A stretch of 60,000 nt of DNA. Origin: Membranipora membranacea (lineage: Eukaryota; Bryozoa; Gymnolaemata; Cheilostomatida; Membraniporidae). Made by a program: the position numbers and the translations under genes. The notes beneath the pieces are model-generated. The model ran no database searches, was not told the DNA's origin, and worked only from the letters and a program-made list of their open reading frames with translations. The stretch spans positions 18,030,062 through 18,090,061 of the forward strand of contig OU612074.1 of assembly GCA_914767715.1 (NCBI GenBank), given 5' to 3'. Position 1 is the first letter of the stretch, and each line of letters opens with the position of its first letter. This document shows positions 23,701-36,259 of the stretch, in pieces.

Positions 23701-26396
23701 CATAGAGTTATCCCCCTAGAGCTATGACTCATTGGCTAATAGCATTGCGTTTCCTGTGGAGGTTGTGGATGGTGTCAGCCATATTGGATTTGGGGAGCAA
23801 CACATAAACATTCCATTGTGCTCTATAGTTGTGGTACCAAATTTATGGATTTCTCTGGGGTCTTCTTTTCTGATCTCAACATTTGATGAACCCAGGCATA
23901 GATTGAAGAACCCAGGTAAATAACAAAGATCTTCTAGCTGTATTTGTATGATTTGGAACTGATGTTGAGTAAAATATATAGATGTTTCAGTGAAGCATGG
24001 TCTTGGGTGGAAAAAGAAGTGTAACTGGAAGACAAGGTAGGTGCATAAATCTTGCATATTCTGAGAAGCTGAGTTGTTTCCTATCACATCACATACACTA
24101 AAACATTCTCATTCTGCCTTTAATTGGACTTGTGATTTGCAGAATCGTTATTTGTTTGGATAGCAAGCATGCGTTCTTCATTTTCAATTTCATTCTTCAT
24201 TCAATGTTGTTGTTGTCCAGCATTCCTATCCCCCCCCCCCTGATCCCATCTGTTTGCCTTTCTACTATCTTTTTGCAGCTAGCCCTGCATAATTGCAAGA
24301 CTGAGTGTAGAAAGACCAATAGAATGGATATCATTGTCAGACTGGGCAAGTTATCGCTATCACATCACTATCACATCGCTCAAAATTATCACTCACTTGG
24401 TGTTTCAATTAGAGAAAATCATTCCCAAATCTTTCACTCTGAATGTATATAGTTCCATCAAGTGACTGAGCGATCTGAAAGCGAGACCCCTAGCAGGTGT
24501 CGCTCACTCAGTGAGTGAGCGATAAGATTGCGATTTTGGCTGTTTCTAATTGAAAGTCCCCCCAGCTAGTCAAATATATAATATAATTGGACTATTTGTG
24601 TGTATTCATTTATTTCTTTCTGCAGCTAAGACAGTTTTGGATTACCCACATTCACTGTGCAGTGAAGTGATTCAACTCTTCAATTCATTCATCTAAAAGA
24701 TTCCACTGGTGAGTTTTTCTATATTATAATTTACAATGAATTATTTATGTACTATTACTCGAAACACTTATCATGGGCACTGGGCAAATTTTACACCAAC
24801 TTTTGCTGCCATAAATCTTAGATCTTATTACCTTTTTCTGGGCTTCAGACTTAGTGCTTTTTTCTCTTTAGAAGCATAAGGCCATGGGCTCCTCACATGC
24901 AAAATAGCCAAGTAGCATCGCACTAGCCCAGATGCCCTAAAAACAAGTACAAGATATAGCTAAGATCCATGGCAGCAAAATTTGGTGTAAAATTGAGTTT
25001 TGCAGGCACCTGTGGGTTTGATTCCCGTCCAGTGGTTTAGTGCCCCTCAAAAAACCACCACCAATCAACAAGAGAAGTTGTGTCTTTTGTTGGTTGCTGG
25101 TGGTGGGGGGGGGGGGCTGTTTGGTGGGCGCTCGACCACTGGTGGGGGACCAAACCTTCAATGGTACCAATGACTGTTATTTTGTACTCTTTGCATTTGT
25201 CAGAGCAGAGCTTTAGAATTCAAGGGCACCAAAAACGTAACAGTATCATTCAGGCCAATCAGTAGACTCACGGATGTATTACCACTAGCGTTTTTGTGTA
25301 GTTATTGAATCAGACTTGAATACATAATCAAATAATAATCGTTGTTACGATGCATTGTTATTTAGATTTCCACTGAAAGACCCTGAGCTAACCAAAATAT
25401 TGGTGGTTGCGACGAAGAGAGAGGGCTTCAATGTTGAGAAGTCGACAACATTGTGCTCCGACCATTTTAAAGATAGTGATTACGCCGTAGTGCCGAGACA
25501 GTCATATCTAAAACTGATGCCGTTCCTTCAGTGGTCACTTTTCCAGCACATCTTATGTGCCGAAGCTTTGGTTGAGAAACGAGGTCACTGTGTCTTAGAT
25601 CATGACTATCAAAGTCACATCAGTAACAAATCCACACAGTAACTGAACATAAAGGGTGGCGGTGGCCTTGTGGCTGTCCCACAGTCTGTGAATAATATTA
25701 TAAAGCGGTGTGAGTCCATCATAGAACTATATGTCGATCAGAAATTTCTACGTAAAGAAAATCACATAAATCTGTTTGTGGCTTTGTTATTCCGCAGTGT
25801 AATTGTAGAAAATCCTCTGTCATTATTTCCCTCCCAAAGCTCACAGTTATGAGTAAATTTTACTCCTAGCCGTGCGAGGATAGTTTGTATCACAGCAAAC
25901 AGTTGATCAGGGAAATAGCCAGAAAATATTTTGATATTCGTATAGAGCACTATGTAAAGCATAACAACAAAACAGTTATTCATGGGAGTAAGGGAAAGGA
26001 TCAATCAAAGTTGAGTGGTCTTGGTGTATTTAAACATAATAATATATAGTCTTGCATAATGCACTCTGCTTGTAATCTGATATGATCTAATCCAATTTGT
26101 TTTATGTTTATGATCTATTTCATTATTGTCTATGAATTAAAATATTATATCTGTGTATCAGTCTGTGCTTGATAGGAGCAATGGAATACATTTATGGAAG
26201 TAGCATCTATCTATCTTCTTTCTAGCATCAATGCTAAATCTTAAAAAGCTAACTCCTCACCATAGAATTATATTTTGTTCAACAGTCTATAGTGATTTGT
26301 TTATATGCTGCTACACAAATCCAATATGGCCGCCGGATACACATGCCTCCACAGGAAGTAAACATTGAGTCATAGCTCTAGGGGGATAACTCTATG
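23701..26396. mobile_element. P-element-like DNA transposon with THAP transposase relic (2,696 bp)
   Basis: Both ends carry an inverted repeat of 31 matching bases starting CATAGAGTTATCCCCCTAGA (left 23701-23731; right end at 26396). Subterminal inverted matches follow (TTCCTGTGGAGG and CCATATTGGATTTG). The 8 bases AGTACAAC flank it directly on both sides (23693-23700 and 26397-26404). A 31-bp terminal repeat plus 8-bp duplication is the classical P-superfamily signature, and the interior holds THAP/P-type transposase pieces at 25366-26048. The termini look better preserved than the coding part, so the copy is probably non-autonomous. Confidence 0.9.
25366..26048 (+). pseudogene. THAP-domain / P-type transposase relic
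   Basis: After an acceptor-like TTATTTAG the frame reads FRFPLKDPELT...STTLCSDHFKDSDY, the second half of a THAP zinc-finger (conserved C..H and F.F/P positions). A second piece near 25645-25852 has GGGGLV.VPQSV then CESIIELYV. A third piece (about 25878-26048) has YHSKQLIREIARKYFDIRIEH, typical of the C-terminal end of P-element/THAP9-type transposases. Stops separate the pieces, the first half of the THAP domain was not found, and the catalytic middle is missing. It lies inside the 23701-26396 element in the same orientation, so it is that element's own decayed transposase. Confidence 0.75.
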
Positions 26397-26404
26397 AGTA
26401 CAAC
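26397..26404. repeat. Target-site duplication (right) of the P-like element
   Basis: AGTACAAC, identical to 23693-23700 immediately before the left terminal repeat. Confidence 0.85.
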
Positions 26405-27439
26405 TCAAACACAAGTCAGAGAGATGACTTGTTTGCGCTACAGCCAGTGGGCTGATTGTGATCTCCTGTCTCGCTTTGCCTGCCTTTTATGCGAGGACCA
26501 AGCTTTCAATCCTATGTTTGTAATACCTTAGCTCTAACTCAGACTCACTTTGATTTTTCACCCCGCAGAGATAAAACTACTTTACTTTGAGTATTAAAGT
26601 ATTGCTAATCATCACTTAATCCCCACAGTCTAATCCTTACAAGGATTATAATAAAAGGAATTAAATGCTGGCCAACTCCACAAAACAAAGTGAGTGTGTT
26701 AAACCCCAGCTTACAAGCAATAGGATTACTTAGCTTTTGTCTTGATACACTTGAAATGGTGCACTTTGGGGTGTACACTAACAACTAGTTAATGGCAGAT
26801 GCTCAATTCATATAAATATACAACTCACCGAATTACACTATTCTACCTCTGAATCGACAACCATCAAAGTAATTTAATCCTGATCGACTTGTCCTGTTAC
26901 GGTGATATCGAACCTAGAGATAGACAAAAACATGGGTGAGAGACAATGTCATGATAGGAAACATATACAAATATAAACAGAACAAGATATTCACTCGCAA
27001 GCACAATCACGCAATCATGTTGTTGTTGTTTGTTGTTGTTTGTGGTTGTTTGTTGTTGTTTGTTGTTGTTTGTTGCTGTTTTTGTTGTTATTTTCTGGTG
27101 GTTTTATAATACTATCTAATACTGAATATGTGGCTAGATATTTGGGTCCTGCTGCCACATATTTCAGCTCCAATTAATATTTTTGTTGTGCTCAGCTCTC
27201 TCGGTGGATCCAGAGTCCCCGAGCTAAACTCTTTACTTGCTATTAATACCTCACTCACTCTCCCTAATCATCATGTTCATTCATGTATGAACTAGGGCTT
27301 CCCATTCATACTGTTAAACATATTTGTGATACTTTGTAGTTGTCTTCTCTTGTACACGAGAAGGCAACTAGCTAATGTAATACATAAAATTCCTCATACT
27401 CACAATCTCTACTAGGATTCACATTACGCGTAACCACAT
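26405..27439. other. Intergenic, with a TTG-rich microsatellite; no gene seen
   Basis: AT-rich sequence. The only structure recognised is the TTGTTGTTTG array at 27018-27090. Confidence 0.45.
27018..27090. repeat. (TTGTTGTTGTTTG)n microsatellite
   Basis: Repeated TGTTGTTGTT TG words, slightly imperfect, about 73 bp. Confidence 0.85.
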
Positions 27440-27664
27440 TCATCTAAACTCGTTCACAACAGTCTTCACACAGTGCTGTTGCCAAATCCATGCAGATGCA
27501 CTTTCTGCCTCATGTACTATGCTTTTTGTGGCTTGTTTGAGTTCTCTGCCTGACAGCCCAGCTCTAGTCAGAAATTTGGTAGCTGATCTAGCCATGAATC
27601 CACGGCAGCCAACTTCCACTGCGAATAATTCGCAATTCCAACCTTTGTCTTGGCATTGTGTCAA
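27440..27664 (-). pseudogene. Non-LTR retrotransposon C-terminal fragment
   Basis: The 74-residue frame contains WNCELFAVEVGCRGF, then a SGRELKQATKSI helix and SAWIW. This pattern (W...L..VEVG.RGF ... AS.WIW) is found at the C-terminal end of many invertebrate non-LTR retrotransposon polyproteins, just after the reverse transcriptase. No RT core is attached, so this is a short remnant. It is on the opposite strand to the RTE-like relic nearby and therefore not part of it. Confidence 0.6.
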
Positions 27665-28476
27665 CTGTTGTGTTAACTGATTTCACCCTTCAATATTTTG
27701 AAATGAATCTTTTGAGGCACATAGAATCAGGTCAGCCACTGGCGGTGTCAACCAGGTAGGCAAGCAAGAACAATGTATATCATGTTTGCGCCAACTAGTC
27801 AAACAATCAGGTAAGGTATTATGCTGACGTGAACAGAATGATTAGCCTATAATTATGTCTTAAATCCACGCAAATCAAATTGAAGTTAAAGTTAAATTGA
27901 CCGCGGAAATGTGCATACATGCATTATTCAATTTAAAACTTCTACATTTTATGCTGATCAATCTGACCTGAACCTTTTCGTTAAGGTAAAGACACGGAGG
28001 GTGGGGGGCACCAAAATATTGACTTTGTATACACCATCGGAAGTTTACCGAACTACTGAAGATTAACGGGTAAAAATAAAATCGATAGAATGAAGTTGAG
28101 TCATTCAATTACAGAGATGAGGCCAAAAAATCTGCTTTTATCAAACTGGATGGCAAAGACACGTTGATTGAATGATATTGTTTTTTGTTGTGAATGTTTA
28201 ATGCGGGCTGATGCACTTTGTGATAATCATAAAATCATTCTGAATGGGGATGTAGCTTATAGCGAGAGGTTGAATTAAATGTGATGTCTTTTTTTTATGG
28301 TTCATGTTCTACTGAATATTATATAGCATTTAAAGATGTAAGATGATTGTGGGGTCTGAGGTTAATAATTTAAAAACTAATTGATACGATAATTGAAAAA
28401 AATTAAAAAGGTGATAATCTGGGTATTTGGATTTGCTATAGAAATACTATAGAAAAAATTCATTATAAACCAGCTT
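27665..28476. other. Intergenic, no gene seen
   Basis: AT-rich sequence between two retrotransposon relics; only short chance ORFs. Confidence 0.4.
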
Positions 28477-30630
28477 TTGAACAATTATTTAATCGAGTAT
28501 AGAAATAAGCGAATTAGTTGGTTGAAACTACGGAAAGAAGAAGAAGAAGAACTAGTGCAGAGACTGTCAGAGAAGTTCGCAGAAATTGAAGAGAGTGAGA
28601 GGTTTTGCTGGGGGGAGACATTCCCCATGGTGATTGACACTGCTAAAGAGGTGCTAGGAGAATCTTTCCCGGGAAAGTACCTAGAGAAGGAATCCTGGTG
28701 GTGGAACGAAGAAGTAGAAAAAGCAGTCAAGGAGAAGAAACAGGCATGAAAAGAGTGGAAGTTATCTGGTACTGAGGAAGATAGTGAGTTCTACAGGAAT
28801 TGTAATAAGATTTGTAAGGAGAAGTGTGGGATGGCACGTGGTGCTGCGAATGAGAACCTTTATAAGGAGTTGACTGAAAATGGTCCAAAGATGATCTACC
28901 GTCTGGCTAAAACTAGACAACGGAGGTCAAAGGATATAGACAGGCTCTCTTTTGTGAAGGATGGGAATGGAAACATCTTGAGTGAGGACAGTGAAGTAAA
29001 GGAGAGGTGGAGGAACTATTTCAACACCCTCTTGAACACTGAAAACACCGGAGAGGAGCTTGCAACTGTATCATCAACCGAAGGCCCGATTCAGGACCTT
29101 GAAACCACAGAAGTTGAGTACCAGCTGGAGAGAATGAAGAACAACAAGTATACAGGACCTGATGAACTTCCAATCAACCTAATTAAACTGCTTAGAGAGA
29201 GGGGAATCATCTGGATGACACTGTGTCTGAGAGAGATAATGAGAGACGGCATACCACAGGAATGGAGAAGAAGTGTTTTAACACCAATATTCAAACAGAA
29301 AGGAGACCCTTTGATATGTGGCAATTATTGGGGTATCAAACTTCAGTCACGAGTGATTGAAGCAAGACTACGAACGATTGTTAACATCAAGCAAAATCAA
29401 TATGGTTTTCAGAGAGGAAGGTCCACCACAGAACCAATGTTCTGTCTACGTATACTACAGGAGAGATTCAGAGAGTTTAATCGAGACCTGCACATGGTGT
29501 TTGTAGACCTTGAAAAGGCTTACGACTCCATCCCGATGGATTTGATCTGGTACTGCCTCAGGAGGAGAGGAGAGGAGTGCCTGAAGGATACATCAAGACC
29601 ATCCAAGACATGTATGAGAACTGTTCGACCCAAGTCAGGACAAACACTGGGAGCACAGAAGCCATCGAAATAAAGGTCGGATTACATCAGGGATCGGCAT
29701 TGAGTCCTTTGCTCTTTATCATCATTATGGATGTGATTACTGAGAGCATTGGTGAAGATACACCGTGGGCGATGTTATTTGCCGATGACTTGGTACTATG
29801 TGATAGCAACAGGGAACACCTGGAGAGAAGATTGGAAGTATGGAGGGAGAGAATGGAGATTGTGGGACTAAGCTAAGCAGGTCAAAGACAGAGTATTTAC
29901 CACCAGTAGGTGAGGATGGCAACATCATGATGAGGAAGTACAACTCAGAAAAGAAGGAAATCCTACCTAGGCGCATGCAGTTTAAGTGCCTGGGCACCAC
30001 CATCCATCAGGAAGGAGGGTGCCGTAAGGAGATTGAGTTGCGTATTTCAAAGGCATGGAACAAATGGCGGGAGCTGAGTGGAGTACTCTGCGACAGGAAG
30101 ATGCCTGCTAACTTGGAAATCCTCATCTACAAGACTGCTATACGGCCAGCTCTGACATCTGGGAATGAGACCTGGCATGTAACAGGAACCCTTATAGACA
30201 GGGTTAGCTCTTGTGAAATGTGAATGCTAAGGTACTGCATGGGGATAAGCTTAGAGGAACATCGAAGGAATGAAGAGATAACAGCCGAAGCAAATATAAT
30301 GCCAATCAGGGATGTCATGAGGAAAATGAGACTAGAATAGTATGGTCATGTTTCGTCGACTTGAGAGTGATAAAGATATCAGGAGAGTGTAAGAGATGAG
30401 GGTAGAGGGAAGCAGAGGGCGTGGGCGGCCAAAACAGCGCTGGAGTGACACAATCAATGCCGACCTTCACTGGCTAGATCTAGAACGAGGTGATACGAGT
30501 GACCAAATAAGGTGGAGAAGTTTGGTGCAACTAGGAGTCAGGCAAGAACCCGCCACCCTATCAGGACATGGCCGTGAAAGGTGGAAGGTGAAAGAAATAA
30601 GCTTGAAGAAAAATACCCCGCAGAGTTGTA
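28477..30630 (+). pseudogene. RTE-like non-LTR retrotransposon relic (reverse transcriptase)
   Basis: Frames at 28477-28749, 28831-29673, 29577-29876, 29840-30223 and 30396-30600 line up as one damaged polyprotein. Order: linker with ESWWWNEEV; fingers with LYKELTENG and NNKYTGPDELP; palm with YGFQRGRSTTEP, VFVDLEKAYDS and GLHQGSALSPLLF; catalytic box FADD (29776-29790 region); thumb with LSRSKTEYLP; C-terminal RGRGRPKQRWSDTI. The last motif is characteristic of RTE-type elements. Breaks include a stop at 28747, a frame change near 29570, a stop/frame change near 29875, and stops near 30220 and 30338. The endonuclease is absent, so the copy is 5'-truncated and inactive. Confidence 0.85.
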
Positions 30631-33083
30631 GATCAGAGGCGAAACACCCCTCGCAGAATCAGGGACGAACCAACCCTCGCAAGGATTATCAATATATGAT
30701 CATAGATATGGAATTAATTTATGAATATATATATAAATTTATATATATATATATAAATACATATAAATCAGAGCTTGGTTCCAAGTCTCCGCAATTGTAA
30801 CAGGACTCTCAACCTATAACTTTGTGATTGGTTTGGCAGTGGATTGATAAGTAGAGTCTCCGATAGTTCTAACTAAGAATGTCTTGTCATATCATCACAA
30901 TAAATATCAGTCGCTCATCGTGGTCCGCTTTGGAGCATAGTTTCTATTGTACCTGTTTATTGTAACCCTCATTTGGTCTTGGGCCCTCTCAACAATAAGG
31001 TATTAGATAAGACTGCATGTGGGGTTGGATGAGCTTTAGTTAAAACTGAGCTATGCACAAGAAATATTGCTCAAGTTATTACGACAATAACTTTGTCAAG
31101 ACACTTCCAGAAATAAGGCAGTGAACAATAGCATCAGTTGTTGTCCTACTTATTCATTGAGAAATTCATGAAGCACTGCAACCTAGTTGCTCATGGCTAG
31201 TGCTTTATATATTTTTAATGTCGTTCTACAATCATCTTCAGGAATGTTTTTCATGCAGTGACAGAACAAATAACTTAAAAAATAAGGAAAAATGGAGAGG
31301 CAAATCTTTAATCATTGAATATTTATCATTTATGATTAAAAATGCCTTAATCATTGAAATTAATATTGGGAAGATCAGTACTGGACATTCAAATTTCATT
31401 TGTAGAGCACTTATAGCAATTGTATTAAAAAAAACTTTCATGTATCACCATGTAGATCAGTTGCAGGTATTTTCTCAAGCAGCTAGTCGAAAAAAAATTT
31501 TTGTTCTCATTTAAGAAAAGCCAAAATCACAAGCAATTACCTTGTTTGAGTATAATAAGAAATCAGAAATATCTGTCAACTTAAAATGTCACATTGGTGA
31601 CTGAAATTATATCGGCTTTCTCAGCCTTAGCATAAAGATTTTAACAGCTTATATACTTTGCTCCAGCACAAACTAAATGGAAGTCAGTAGAATCTTTTGC
31701 AAGTTGATAGAACAAAGAAGTGCAAAGAGAATGATTTTGGCCAACAATACCTTATGTTGGTTAGAAAATTCAATTCATGTTGTTCACTACAAGATGTACC
31801 TGAAGATAGATTGATAGTTACGTCCTCTATACTCCTCTCAACTGAAGATTGAAGATGGTAAGACTCAAAACATGATGGTGCTTTCTCCAAAATGTGCTGG
31901 TCTGTTATTTTGAAAACAAACACAAAAACTAATTGGAATTTAGAGCCATTATATGTAATAGCCAAACCAAAACGCCAAATCTTACACTCTTAAAGTGATT
32001 GAACATGTGTGCGAAAATCTTGATTGGGACCATAATATGTAAATTGTTACTGCAAGTGATGGAAGCTAGCTGCCGACTGTTCTATCACCAGTCAAGTTAG
32101 CGACAGGCTACTATTACACTTTTAATTGAAGGCCGGTGTCAGTAGCTAATATTGAACAGAAAATGAACACACTGAATGTGTAACATTTAAGTAATAGAGA
32201 CAGAACACACCTTATGCAATTGGGATGAACGCTCAGGGTTAAGGGTCGTGTTTTTGCTTTAGTTTGGCGTATTTTTATGGGAGGACACAATTTTATTTTT
32301 CACTGACTACTAGAGCATTACATGAAAACATTTTTGCGGAAAAATGGCTAAAAGAGCTCTAAGGCATAAATTTTCATACCCAATTTTGATATTCTCAATG
32401 ACAAGGTCAATGATACAAGCACTATCTATGTACAACCAGATTGTGTCCCGTCATGGATTTGCGTAGGACGAGCACCGCATTGTCCACTCTATAGTATAAA
32501 AAACTCTATGTTTATAACCCCTGAACATTTACATTTCCGAAAAAAATTATATATACGTTAGAGCTGCAACATACAATTAAGCTAAGTTGCATATGCCTTA
32601 AAAATATCAGTACAAAAACCCAATCTATTAATCAATCATTAACAACTGAATATTAGACTGAGAGTAACGCTGGTTTGGAAAGCTAATTGTTTCACATTAC
32701 ATCAGATTCTAAATGAGGTATGTTTATTGCAGTCAATGTACATGTACAGTTTGATTTGCATTCACCATCATCGTAGTTGTTCCCCCTTATTTGCAAATGA
32801 ATAAATTAACCACGAATAAGTAAAATACAATTATAAACTCAAGGGAATAAAAATACTCTCTCAATCCAGTGAAAACAAAGTTTTGACAATGCTGATTTGA
32901 AGTTGAGTACGGTCAATGATACATGTATATGTGTAGGGAGGTTACAGTAGTCGTACAAATTAAAAAGAAGTATTTAGGTCGACGTGTGTGTCATCAAACA
33001 AAATACAAAAACATATCTTAAATATTCGAATTGAACATACCATGTCACTTGAGAAAATACTAATAAGGGTATGAAGGGGATCT
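30631..33083. other. Intergenic, no gene seen
   Basis: AT-rich sequence. It holds an imperfect AT-alternating tract at about 30718-30770 and no frame with a recognisable domain. Confidence 0.45.
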
Positions 33084-33158
33084 GACAAATGTGTTGGCAT
33101 TTAACTGGTCAGTTGGTTCCCAAACCCAACCAACCAGTCTGAGCATACATTAGCTAGC
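33084..33158. repeat. CCAAT-hairpin MITE-related element, copy 8 (downstream of NHL copy A)
   Basis: CAAATGTGTTGGCA, then CTGGTCAGTTGGTT on the left; AACCAACCAGTCTGAGC, then ACATTAGCTAG on the right. It lies about 340 bp past the stop of copy A. A related copy lies in the corresponding place after copy C (41608-41685). Confidence 0.55.
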
Positions 33159-33495
33159 AGGGCACAATTACCGATTTATAGGGGCTTGGACTTAACAAAA
33201 AATCCTACTTCTTATGGTGAGGCATGGGTAAAATAATAACCTCTAAGGCCTATAGGCCTGGCCTCATTGTGCGAACTTCTGTGAGAGTGGGTACCAGATG
33301 GGAATGGGGATGCGAACGAAAATCTCAAAGAACATTATTATAGAACCTAATCTTGGTTAAAAAAAAGATTATCCTTCATCTCTTTAAGCTTTACTTAGGG
33401 TACAATTTTCTCTGGAAAAAATAATATTATGGGTCACAGCCAAGTACTGCGCAAAGAAAGGGAATAGAAATGAAATGTCATTTTTAAAATCCTTC

Positions 33496-36033
33496 TCAAG
33501 GCAGACTGCTACTAAACTCAGCGCCGTATTCACCTTTGTACAGATCCAGGCTTTCAATGTTATCTGGCTTGTAAGCTGGGTTAGTGTGGATGACTGACAT
33601 CCTTTTTGCTGGTATCGGTTGCTGAGTAGCAGGTTGGCGGTTTTCGCTACTATTGAAGGTGATAGATGAGTTATTGTTTTTAGAGATGATGTTGGTGATA
33701 TTCGATTCCTGTTGTCTGCCAGCGGATTTGAGCGGTTCCATTCTGATACTTCCGGTAGCAACATCTTCATATGGGTTTTGATTCATAACTGGAGGACTAC
33801 AATTAATCAGATATGCAATATAACTGTTGGTTAAAAAATCCCAATGGTAGTTACTCACCACAGTTAAAAAATGGTATAAGTCAGCAAGAAAAATAAGTGG
33901 TGTCATTTAAACACTTCAGGAAAACTGCTCTAATATACTCACAAGTATACATGAACACAACATGCTAATGAGAAGAAAGAAGCTGATGTCAATGAGTATT
34001 ATTGCACAACAATTTCCTTGCTATATAGCATATATATTGGCTACACTAACTTACCTTGGATAATATTCTGTGTTTCTGACTCTAGGAAGCCTAGCTCTGT
34101 AGCAGCAAACAATCCCAACAACAAGAGTCATAGCAAATGCTGACACGAAGGCAAATGATGTGATAAAGCAAACAAGAAAGTGTGATGAACAGCTGGAGGC
34201 TACAACAGAATATAAATAGCTTTTAAAAACAGCGTACATAGTAAAAAGTAGTTGATATCATAATATAATTGTCAGTAATTTGAAACAGACACAGCTCAAT
34301 CCAACTATGATGACGCAATAACTGGAAAGGCAATGCAATCGTTTAATTTTTTTCTTCAGTTTCCCAACACTTTAACCATGCATGACCTGTTTATTCACCT
34401 TGGTTATAAGATGTAGCTAAATACTCTTCTGTTGCTGTCACTATTGTCCTCTCAATGCCTCCTGTAGGTGGTATAGCTGAAGGTGATGTTGTGACATTAA
34501 CAGTCAAGTAACCAATCGACTTTTCGGTTCCTATCAACACCTTATTTTCACTGGGATATGCTAGTAATGACCTTGGGAAGCTAATTGCACAGTTTTCGAT
34601 GTTGCCGGCGCTGGAAACATTTTCGTTGGCTAATGGATCACAAATTGAAGACACATATGATTGTTTGAACTGGACTACTCGCAAAATATGGGTTTCCCTC
34701 CCAGTTACAAGCATGGTATTGCTGTCAAGAAATATGATAGTTTCCGGAAATTGATCAACGACAGATTGACCTAGGTGGCCATCACGGAATCCAGTGAATG
34801 CTGTCTCGGTGATGAACTCTACTATGTGGCTGTCAAGATCTACATAAGCTAACCCACCAGTAAATGAAAAGTACAAGTGCATTGTTCCTGGACGAACAGC
34901 TAAACCCAATGGGGTGACATCAAGTGAGATGTTCGTCAACGTTGCTGTTTGCTCTCTAGCAATGTCAATTGTTCGAATACACCGGTTCCCAACATCTGGG
35001 ACTGCAAATACGCCATTTCTTAGCTCAATAACCTTAACCGGTGTGTGAAATTGAGAAATCTCAAAAGGACCATTCTTAAAGCCTTGTGTTAGACAATCAC
35101 CTACAAGAATGGAGGTGTGACCTGTCAATCTTGATATCATCACAATACAATTATTGCCAGTATCAACAAGGATCATATGGGTGTCATTCAATTGTGAAAA
35201 ACAAAATGGCACGTTGAACCTGCTGGCTGTTCCAGGGCCATGTTGGACACCCGGTGCGGACACTTTTCCTGCAATTACACGGGTATCATTTCTTTCGAGG
35301 TTCACAGTTGCCACTGCATTCCCAAGAATGATGAGAATGTTTCCAGGTATGTACGAATCCCATGCCATATGTCTCACCGGTGCCCTGGTGTATTCAGGAA
35401 ATAACATCAGCGCTGGCTCTAATCTTCCAAATTCAAAACTGGAGGAGAAAAAATAATGGGAAAACTTATTGTGAGGTCATGCTACAAACTGCCTGGAAAT
35501 ATTTAACAACGTTCATCATATCTATCGATGTGGGAAGAAAATAGGCAATGTCAAATTTTAATCAATTAATGAATCTACGCATTTCTTGTCTCAAGCCTAA
35601 AACCTTTAAATACTATTTATGAACAGAGTCTACTTAATATACGAAACTCTTATTAATTAAAATTAAAATTGAATTAAAAATATCTCTTACCCAGGAACAA
35701 GATAGTTGTATACCAAAGCATCACTAAAGATGACAGAGCTTGCCAACACAAACCCCAGTAACTGAAAAGTATTGTGAATGATACAATGACTAAACAAATT
35801 TTTGATAAACATCACATCAAAAATACAACACAAGGAAAGTCTTAAGTGGCAATCATCACAGAGCAGGAAATACTCATTGTTGTCAGGGTTTTAGGGCTTG
35901 AGCCTACATTGAGATTATAAAACCCAACAAATTAGACATGCCGAGTCTTTATGATAATTACAAAATCCGAGCTTTTCTCTTCTCAAATGCTATTTGCAGT
36001 AGTTTATTAGAAGTTCCCGGGCTGACTCACCAT
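33496..36033 (-). CDS. NHL-repeat single-pass membrane protein, copy A (intact, 519 aa)
   Basis: Coding exons: ATG at 36033-36031 (exon 36031-36088), 35691-35761, 34399-35438, 34055-34199, 33496-33796. Phases agree throughout, giving 520 codons. Order: signal peptide (MLLGFVLASSVIFSDA); a large single-exon beta-propeller with NHL-type repeats (patterns G..HG....SRFN.P.., VDTGNNCIVMISR, VGDC...GFKNGPF..SQF, VPDVGNRCIRTIDI); a Ser/Thr/Pro stalk; a hydrophobic helix in exon 34055-34199; and a tail with NPYEDV, NPAY and LDLYKGE. NHL propellers bind proteins or other ligands; with this topology the propeller is extracellular. The NPAY word fits the NPxY class of endocytic/PTB-binding motifs. Specific function is unknown. 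It heads a tandem family with copies B and C. Confidence 0.85.
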
Positions 36034-36088
36034 TGTGCGAAGAAAGACTATTTGTGGACTCCTCACCACCAGTGACTGCCTTCGATAC
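36031..36088 (-). other. First recognised exon of NHL copy A (mostly 5' UTR)
   Basis: Bounded by acceptor CACAG and donor GTGAGT. The exon ends with ATG immediately before the donor, and copy C has the same arrangement at 47616-47673. The shared acceptor implies a further upstream non-coding exon that I could not locate. Confidence 0.55.
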
Positions 36089-36259
36089 CTGTGCAAAACA
36101 TGTACAAAGATAACATTAAAAATGACTGCAAGTTTGTGTCATTTGCAATTTATCCTCACCCGAAGCCCTCACCATTGCATTTGAAATAAAAGTGAAACTC
36201 ATAATACAACAAAAATGAGAACGTAAATTGGTTAGCTGTTATGAAATATTTCAGACTTA

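Noticed and set aside
27018-27090. Telomere-like repeat
   Set aside because: The TTGTTGTTTG words do not match TTAGGG and form an ordinary interstitial microsatellite.
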